A stretch of 64,000 nt of DNA, taken from NCBI GenBank assembly GCA_024305405.1, contig JAKNDB010000105.1:1364001-1428000 (forward strand), in the 5' to 3' direction. Below, in pieces: positions 56,001 to 64,000 of the stretch. The position numbers were made by a program, and so were the translations under genes. Every line of letters begins with the position of its first letter. Position 1 is the first letter of the stretch. Source of the stretch: Dirofilaria immitis (taxonomy: Eukaryota > Nematoda > Chromadorea > Rhabditida > Onchocercidae). Under the pieces are notes generated by a model. It did not search any database and was not told where the DNA came from. It saw only the letters and a program-made list of their open reading frames with translations.

Positions 56001-58688
56001 GGAATCAACTCATGCTGAATTCATTTATGGTCAGAGTTGCATGATGCGAGTTGAAGTAGAGGGTACTTGGCAACCACCGAAGATCAGGATATGGCCACGT
56101 ATTAGGAAGCATCATCGCGACAAATTGATTGTCAGACACCAAGCCCAAAAAATTGAAGCGCTTTTTCTGCAAAACAAATCATCTGACTCGGTTAGTCATT
56201 ATATGTATACATTTATTCGTCAGCAAAGTTTGATATAATGTTTAAAAAACCGTTTTCATCAAGTGGACGATTAAATTTTTATAAGGGATTGTATATAGTT
56301 TATTCAGCTACAAAATTTGAATTTTAAATCTTTATAATTCAAATGTTATTGATATTTTAATTGGATGTAAAGGCATTAATTAATGTCAGGCGCATCTGAG
56401 TGCTTCAGTTATTTTCATATTTTTTTAAATCGTCGTATATATTTGGACTATAAGAGCAAAAAAATAAATAAAAAAGTAGAATTTAATCAAGGAATTTAAA
56501 GATTAGAATCATGCATCAGAGGATGATAGAGAATTAATTAAAAAATGAGGAATTTAGACCATAGTTTTTTCTTGTTTTTGATTAGAAATTTTAGTTGGAT
56601 TATGTTCAACTATACACATTTCAATTACACTATGCTTGTAAAAATATCTACTATATACACACAGTTAATTTTTTAATAAATTATTTCAGCTCATATCAAT
56701 ATTTCATTTCTCATTTTTTGCTTCGAGACTTTATTTATAGGAGAATTCATCTGTGGTATGTTCGGATGAAAATTTGCAAATATCTCTGGAAAATTTGCCT
56801 GAGAAAGTACTGATAAAAATCTTCGAATTCACTGCCGAAGAAAAAAATGTCAGTTCAGTTCTTCGGAATAATATAACAAAACTAATAAAAGATACATCTG
56901 TAAAAAATGATAATCTTTCTCTGATACGTAAAAACGATTTCGCATAAATTGGCATTAATGTTACTGCACAGTCATATGAACTATCATATAGATTCAAGCA
57001 GAATCGTCACTTACAAAATAGTTTAGTAATCACGGCTTCAAAATTAATGAATATAACGATTGGTAAGCGATGTTGTTAAAAGGTTCTGCTAATATAAATA
57101 TATTAGCTAAAAAGATAATCAAACTTTAATCTCCAAGATTTGAACAATAGCTATCCTCAGTTGTGATTAGTATACAATAAAATTTTATTAATTAGTAGTT
57201 AGATCACACAAGGTTATCTTCCTTATGATAATACCAAAAATACTGTGTTTACAAATGACTGTGTCTCTAGCGATATACAGAACATATTTACTCGTTTTAG
57301 AATAATTCAAACATTAGCATTTATAATATGTATCGCCTGAAATTGGTATGCAGACGATTTAACGAAATATTGGAGAAAAATGCGAAAACATTACCGCGAT
57401 ATCAAGTTTGTGGACTTCGTATACGAGTAAGCTGACTAGTCTTACAAAGAATTTTTTTCTTTGAAATAATGCATTAATTGATTCTGTTATTGTTTTTGCT
57501 TATTGCGAAAGAACTTTGCCTTTTCGTAATTTCTGCGCGATTTGGAATAGGCAATTATTTTAGTTCAAATAGAACAAATCAATACTTGCTGATTTTTCTT
57601 TTCTATATTTTATTAATTTTAGTCAAAAAAGTTGGTCCGTTAGGTTATCTTGCAATGGTTTATCGTTACGGTACTGGTGCTTTTGAACCACCATGCGCTT
57701 GTTTGGATTTAATTGATGTGCCATCATTTTTGAGGTATGCTAGTGGAATGCTACTTTTGCATGCTTCAATATCATCATTCAATCAGATGAAATTGTTGTT
57801 ATTATAGATATTATACTATATCACACCGGGATCCGTAGCAAATGTTGAAGAAAACTGAGAGCAAGAAAATGAAAGTGTTGAAGTTCGTTTCATTCATATT
57901 ATGTTTTTTAGGCATGACATAATACACGGTTTTATACACATCGATAAAATGGATCTTACGGACAGACTTTTCATAGCATTGAATGAATTGACTTATGCTG
58001 AAAACGTAAGTTAGTGAAGCAGAAAGACAAAAAAGAATTTAAGGAATTTCAAAATCCCAAAAATAACATTTATAGTTTTCCATGATTACGAAAGTAATTG
58101 AAATGTGTAAAAATTGCATATTTCAATATTTGTCATTTTTATTTTATAAATTTTTCGTTAAGTGTAAAAGAAAAAAGTGAAATATAAGTAATCTTCCATT
58201 TTATCTTTTTTTTAAATGATACAATTACTTTTCTTTGAAATTTTATCCTTAATTACTCATTTATCAAGTCGCACCGTAGTTATCATCACCAAAGGTTTTT
58301 CCACTTGTAAAAAAAACCGTACATAATCGTGATAATTTCATGTATAAGAAGAGCGAGATATTTTGTTCTCTTTCTATTCATGATTTTTTTAAGATACAAA
58401 GAGTGGTCTTTTCTAAAATTAATTCGGTTAGTTTTACTGAAAATAGAATCTGCACATTTCTGGATAAATTTCCCAGCTTATCAGACCTATGGTTTTTCGG
58501 TTATTATGAAGAACAAGAACTTGGTCTTCATCAAAGTCAGGTGGTCATGCAAATGCAAAGAAGGTGGGCATATGTTATATACTTCTGTTGTTAATTTTTA
58601 AATACGCTGGAGGTATTTTCTTTTGTAAAAGCAAATTTGATTTTTATAGTACATATGGCAATGGAATCCTTACGCGAAAAGAAATTAA
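53062..58688 (+). CDS. F-box protein with long N-terminal repeat arrays
   Basis: A ~3.1-kb first visible exon (to 56190) is followed by exons 56741-56848, 57301-57426, 57623-57734, 57912-58005, 58349-58540 and 58650-58688. Exon 1 encodes an array of ~11-residue units (P-x-Q-K-Q-E-R-T pattern), a Q/P-rich bridge (PVYNQVPQQYGPVS), four 28-residue proline-rich units, a lysine-rich stretch (RKAAKKKKAKIEKK) and a basic end ending LFLQNKSSDS. It joins in phase 0 to an F-box: LENLPEKVLIKIFEFT, then, across the next junction, YRLKLVCRRFNEIL. The C-terminal exons give LGYLAMVYRYGTGAF, LDLIDVPSFLR, MDLTDRLFIALNEL and SLSDLWFFGYYEEQEL. This region is probably leucine-rich but matches no named family. 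The frame is broken several times in exon 1 and at the A6 run 57625-57630. The start codon is unresolved. If the two parts were separate genes, the break would be near 56190. Confidence 0.6.
53170..54960 (+). repeat. Coding tandem array of ~33-bp units (Q/K/E-rich 11-mers)
   Basis: Roughly fifty imperfect units of about 11 codons (some 12-13) run in tandem, for example PVQKQRRTSTT, PMQIQERTLII and PAQKQERTIDI. The recurrent core is Q-K-Q-E with a following T and an aliphatic residue before the next P or A. The frame changes several times along the array, while the same protein pattern resumes in a new frame, so indels rather than loss of function explain the breaks. Long antisense frames here are mirror artefacts of the repeat. 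Confidence 0.88.
55305..55640 (+). repeat. Four 84-bp units encoding 28-residue proline-rich repeats
   Basis: Units at 55305-55388, 55389-55472, 55473-55556 and 55557-55640, all in frame. Consensus L-S-G-Q-V-V-P-Q-F-P, P-V-S-G-L-P and M-A-G-L. Odd units carry PPPPMAGLPANP, even units LPSxAGLxAE. The array is therefore a duplicated pair with a 168-bp (56-residue) higher-order period. A fifth, degenerate unit starts at 55641. Confidence 0.93.
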
Positions 58689-61600
58689 AAGTATGGCAGA
58701 ACAATTGAGGTACAAAAAAAAAGCAAATTAAGCGATCGGAGACGAGGGTGGCAACTCGAAGTAGAACAACAGGACTTCTTCAAGAGAAACATGCTTGAGA
58801 AAGTTCAATCCGTTATTCAATCAAAAGGATGAAGATTTGTTGTGCAACATGCTATTTCTTTGCTAATTTTTTTTGAAATTTTTGAACAGGTAATCTGGTT
58901 TATCATCATCATCGAATATAACCTTTTATTCAAGTAATTAGTGAAAGCGGGAGTTTTCAAAAACTGTGAAGTATTGATATGTTCCATAGTTCCATTTTAA
59001 ATGAATTTCATTAATAAATTTCTCTTGTAATGATTTTTTTTTTTTGAAATAACAATGTAATCCCTATAATTAGATGCCATTTATGATTGTTATGTTTGTT
59101 ATGGATATCTGTATGGAATTGCATGGTGTGAAGCGATAGCGGCTCAACACCGTATCAATACTTTATCATTTTTTGTTGAATAGTACATAATTCTGATATA
59201 TGGAATTTCGGTTAAACAATGTAGATATTTTAAAATATTTTTTTTGTTTTCTTTTACTTTAGATCATTTTTAATTATGACCTTTTGAAGTTTCATTTCGA
59301 GCTTTATTGTTTAAGTTTAGCCATTGCCTCAGTAAACTTCTGAAAACGAATCTTTCTTTTCAGGAGTCAGATTATAATATTCTCTGAAGTGTTGATCTCC
59401 ATTTCGGAAATTATGTTGGATGTTTCTCTCCAATTTCATGTACAATTTATCAGCTGCACTATTAGCATTAGCTTATTTGCTTGTTGTGACAACAATTAGT
59501 AGCTTTTTTCTTTCACTTTTCTTAAATTTTCACACATTTTTATCAAATCCGTAGAAATTAATTAATTTCTTCATCTCTTTCTACGCCATCTCATTTTAAC
59601 AATGCATTTTAAATACGCTTCATGGTGAATATGTTTTGTTGATGTAAGATATATATTTCTACATAATAATAGCTAAACATTAAACAATTTTAACCTTTTT
59701 TTATTTTTTTCTTATACTATTTTAGCTTTTTATAAATAAAATATTTTCACCGATCTTTCTTACATCGACGTTTTTTGATAAGGAATTTGGACGAAAAGAT
59801 AAAGTTGGTATCTATCAGTAGCGGGATTTCAACTCTTTTCTTAAATTTTATTTCTGATTATTTTATTTTTCTATCTCTTAGAATGACACTACAGATAGCC
59901 TACACATTCCGCAACAGGAATTGCATATTGTATCTGGAATGCATTATAAAGTGAATAAGCATGCTGTTTCATCGTGTTAGAAGTTAAGTAAAATATAGGA
60001 AACAAGCAGCTCTTTTAAATAAATATTGCGATGTCCCGACGGTACATCAATGTTCAATGAAGCACAAGGACCATGAAAAAAATGATGAATGAAAGTTTTA
60101 AAATCAGTAGCAAGATTCAATTCCTGGAACAATGGTCACATTCTTTCCGCAGAAACAAAAAATTTCCTTCTTAAGAGTAGCATGCAAAAACATCATTTCG
60201 TCGAATATTTTGATCACAAATGATGAACATCTAGTTTATTTAAAGCCCAACTAATATGTTCATAAATATAAACACAGTGTGCATTAAAGATTTAAAGGTA
60301 ATCAATTTTACATTAACAGATGTTGTATTTATTCACACCGTTCGGCAATGACAATTATTTCTCATCTGGAAAGCTGAATCTATAGTAAAAGCTTATCAGA
60401 TACTGGAAAGGATTACTAAAATGCTTGATGATTCTAGAAGACATGAAATGAGTATCTAACTATTTTAAGACAGCTTTCACAAACAGAAATTCGAACTGCG
60501 CATAAAAAAACTACATGGCATATATAAATAGATGAAAATATATTTGTTGATGAATTTAAAGTGCCACACAGCATTTGAAAACTGAGGAAGATTCCAAGAA
60601 GTCAAATGCAGAAGAGATAAAGCTAGAAAAAAACAAATGAGAAATTTTTGGATCAATAAATATTCTATATCGGGTGAAGATTGGTGAAATAGATTCATCT
60701 AAAAAAGGAAATAATTACCAATGTAAAGAAATGTAAAGAAAACCGTAATAAAAGCAATTAAAGAATAAAGAAAATAAAGAGGCCGAATAAAGAACGCCTA
60801 ATTTTATCGAGAACACTGCCTACATGAGAGAAATTCAATAGTCAATAATATTAAAGTTCAGAAAATGATAAATTAGGAGAGTCTTTCAAAATTTCGATAG
60901 TTACTCATCAACTGGATCAATGTTTTAGAAAAGTTGCAATTCATATGCAACAACGAGGATATAAGCAACTTCATCTAAGATAATGAACTGCTAGCTAAGT
61001 AAGGTATATTATTCACTATAAATTAACATTCTTCTATATGTGAAAATTCCAAGCATTTCACCATTATGACTGTCGATATCGTTTAATTGTAAATACCTGA
61101 ATCTGATTGACTGGTGCCAATTATTTTCCCATTGTTCTCCATTTTCATTGCTGTCATTCAGCCAATTTTAAATTACAAACTAATAAATTGTAGGATAAGA
61201 TAATCCTGAATAAACTTGTCTACTTAAAATGACCAATATATTATTTATTTACTAAATAAATCTTTACTACTTTTTCTTCAAGCGTTCTTCGATTTACCTA
61301 CAGTACTTATTGGCCATTCTACTACCATCAAAATTCATAATAAATAGTTCGTATTGCATCTAATAAAAATCTTTTATTAGTACAAATCGAAAATACGACT
61401 TGAAGAAAAAGATGATAAATGGTGAAATTAGACAAAAATCATAATCTCATAAAAAAATAATGATTTTTTCGAAAACAAATTTACAGTTTGTATGCTTTCT
61501 CATGCTGTGATAAAATAAATAGATATTTTCTCACTTCCTCATTAATTATTAATTGAATTTTTCATTTCCTGTACCTCACAGAAACATACGTCAAATTTTT

Positions 61601-63299
61601 TCGAGAAATTACCGCATTACGAAGATTTATTCCTTAGGTTGCTAAATGATAAAACCGACCGCCAGCTATCTAGAAAATTATTGTGATGATGTTAAAATTA
61701 TAAGAAAAACTGTTATACTTCTGCATCCAGTAAAATAAACAAAAACTTCATCTAGAGAGTTTAATTAGAGATTACCTCTCAGAGCGCGAGAATTAAACTA
61801 TCTTTCGCGAATTCATAAAACTTCTGAGAGATAGATGAATGACAGACATGCTTATCGAGAAATAAAATGAATGAACATAGAAATGTCCAGCTTATCTATA
61901 TTGCTATTTATTGGGAAATTTATTTAGTTAAATTCATTTATCGGAAAAATATAGAAGCTAGAATGTAATCAAAGCAAATTAATTATTCGTATGCGAAACT
62001 ATTTTGAACAAGAAAAAAGTATGCATTATCTTTCGGAAAAGCTTCAGTCATGAAAAAATGCTGCTTCTTCAAGCGGGTCTAGAGCTTTCTACGTAAAGTT
62101 ATAACAGTTTCAGGTACTTAAGAGGCCATATTTTGGGAATGACTGTATCTTTCCGTAATGTTCATAAACTGACTTTCTAGAACAAGATGAAGTTATACCT
62201 GTACAATGAAAAACATTTTGGCAGCGTTCTTCTTCATTTAGTCTTCTTTCCATCTATATGTTGAACTTTCATTTCAAGTAAGAAATAGGCGAAATGTTAA
62301 ACAACACGTATGATTCGGCGCAATATTTTGTTACAAATGAAAAACTCAATGTAAGTCAGAATAATTCATTCTCATTCTTTCATTCATAAAAGAAAAATAT
62401 CTTATAAAAAAGCATCTCAATGAATCAAATATTTCCAAAACAACAGTTGCAATGCCATAAACAACGTTGACTTCACTTAATGAAAAATTTCAATCTTTTT
62501 GCACTATTAATGAATAATAAGGATGAAACAGAAAATATTAATCCAAATAAATGTCTCAATATGATTTAGACAATAGATACAATTCTGGTCGATCTTTGTA
62601 AAAAAAGCAGCAATAATAGCCGCTGGGTTTAGTTTTGGCATATCAAAAACTCTTTAAATAATATTCGTCACAATTCAATAATATATGAAGAAGAAATACT
62701 ATTAAAATTGTTTAAATAACAATCGAAGCTTAAGAAAAAAATTTTTTTCATTTCTTCCGAATTCTTAAATCTTTACCAACTGCATTTAAATAATTCGAAT
62801 TTAAATATCTTATATGCTCTCTGAAACTAAATTATCAAAATCATAAAAAAACTAACCAAACGTATTTCTGTAGATAAAATATACAATACATACAAATAGT
62901 TGTTTACTGGATTTTTACAGTTATTTTCTGCAATACTATAATTAAAAACTAGAATTAGAATTAAGAATAATATTTGCTCCACCAAAAACAGCGAGGCTAA
63001 TGTTGATACAGTACTAACCAAGTTTTCGTAATTACTATATATTTTCAATTACACATATTTTCTATTCATTAATTTATTATTTCTCAGAATGAAATATAAT
63101 TTTCCGAAACAAGTAAAGCGGAATTGTTATTGCAATGTTCATCCTTCGTGGTAGTACATAACATCTTGTTTTCAAATTAACGCCAAAAACAAAATCTTGC
63201 TTTTTACTAATCAAAAACATTTACTGCTCGCGAAAACCAATCACAAAAATATTTGAAAGCGAAATAACAGCAATTAGAAACTTTTGGAAAAAGAATGTA
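58689..63299. other. Gene-free A+T-rich stretch
   Basis: About 4.6 kb with only short chance frames on both strands. I see no exon with splice-consistent extension, no RNA gene and no long repeat. It should contain the 3'UTRs of the F-box gene (+) and of the TLDc gene (-). Confidence 0.4.
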
Positions 63300-63955
63300 T
63301 TATTCCATACGAAAACCGTAAGCCTCGACAAATTGTACAGAAAAATCTTCGCTCTCATTAGTTAACGGTTCGTTTTGAAACGTTTCACATGGTTGCGTAC
63401 GACCATGATCCAAATCTGAATCCAACCAAAGTCCATAATGTCCACCACTGGCACCAATCGATAATGAATCCATGCTTGCTTTTACGAAAAATTGATTTAG
63501 ACCACTCCATGGATAGATGCGAAGCACTCTGTATAACCAAAAAATTTCAATATAAAAGAAATCCATAGAAAATTTCGAAAATTTCCAGAAATTCATAGTT
63601 TCAAAATGTTAATAATAATACTTGGATGGCAATAAAAGTTTCATTCAACTTTGTCAACCGATAAATTGCTTTTAACATTTATTTTATATTACAGGCAATG
63701 CACGATGCAACATGCATCGTAACTCATTTCATGTGAAGGAATCAGGCGGACAATGAAATTTGAAAAAAGTTGGAATTACTTCTCGTTCAACTCCGTATCG
63801 CTCACATATTTGTAAAGAAAACATGAATCGCCAGTTCCAAAAAATGTTCGCAAGGACGCACCGTTGTACTAACCACTGCACCGAAAACATTCTTGTCACA
63901 GTCGCGAATTACTAGCAATATGGGTGACATTTCTTCATCCCAATCTATCATTTTC
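63300..63955 (-). CDS. TLDc-domain protein, C-terminal part (5' end beyond window)
   Basis: Two exons are visible: 63780-63955 and 63300-63528. The right-hand exon reads MSPILLVIRDCDKNVFGAVV, ending with SDTELNEK after repair. The left-hand exon reads LRIYPWSGLNQFFVK, SIGASGGHYGLWLDSDLDHG and DFSVQFVEAYGF. This is the second half of the TLDc domain shared by OXR1, NCOA7 and TLDC proteins, which bind the V-ATPase and are linked to oxidative-stress resistance. The domain ends almost at the stop, as in that family. One T is missing in the T6 run near 63837-63842: EHFF-GTGDS-FLYK appears only if it is restored. The gene continues right of the window, so which TLDc subfamily it is cannot be decided. 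Confidence 0.88.
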
Positions 63956-64000
63956 CTAAAAAATAAAAAACAGTGACCCTAAGTAGCATCGAATACTCAT
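63956..64000 (-). other. Start of next upstream intron of the TLDc gene
   Basis: On the minus strand TTTTTTAG precedes the exon at 63955, so this edge is intron. No exon is visible before the window ends. Confidence 0.6.

Overview
The window is nuclear DNA of a nematode, most probably a filarial or other spirurid worm. The A+T content is high. Small spliceosomal introns have GTAAGT-type donors and TTTNCAG/TTTTAG acceptors, often well over 200 bp long. Several start codons sit just behind an orphan 3' splice site, as expected for spliced-leader trans-splicing. Orthologue assignments come from reading protein motifs by eye; species was not determined.

Layout. (1) 0.26-10.3 kb holds three mitochondrial genes: paraplegin spg-7 (-, 3' end outside the window), a BOLA1-like Fe-S assembly factor (+) and the Bax-inhibitor-family inner-membrane protein GHITM/TMBIM5 (+). 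(2) 10.3-20 kb is gene-poor. It carries two copies of a ~1.1 kb, almost identical direct repeat flanking an unrecognised 7-exon gene for a secreted-then-anchored, Ig-like single-pass membrane protein (-). (3) 20.2-23.1 kb holds an unrecognised 212-residue basic, probably coiled-coil protein (-), divergent from a SAYSvFN-domain gene (SAYSD1-like, +). (4) 24.3-40.5 kb is a complete 44-exon HEATR5 gene (+). Its ~2,068-residue product has the length of the human protein. (5) 41.7-51 kb holds a CNOT10-like TPR gene (-) and a CYP4-type cytochrome P450 (-). (6) 53.06-58.7 kb is an unusual gene (+): a long array of ~11-residue Q/K/E-rich repeats, then a proline-rich 28-residue repeat array, then an F-box and a C-terminal region. 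(7) 58.7-63.3 kb has no gene I can support. (8) 63.3 kb to beyond 63.95 kb is the C-terminal half of a TLDc-domain gene (OXR1/NCOA7/TLDC family, -).

The most important technical point is that the conserved genes are repeatedly broken by single missing bases, nearly always inside A or T runs (at least 17 sites). Adding one base at each site restores the family sequence. In HEATR5, seven such additions make all 44 exon phases agree and the total divisible by three. This points to homopolymer undercalling in the assembly rather than dead genes. Reading frames here should therefore be judged by homology, not by open frame.

The strongest candidates for new biology are the F-box/repeat protein, the Ig-like membrane gene lying between near-identical repeats, and tandem duplications that copy splice sites.
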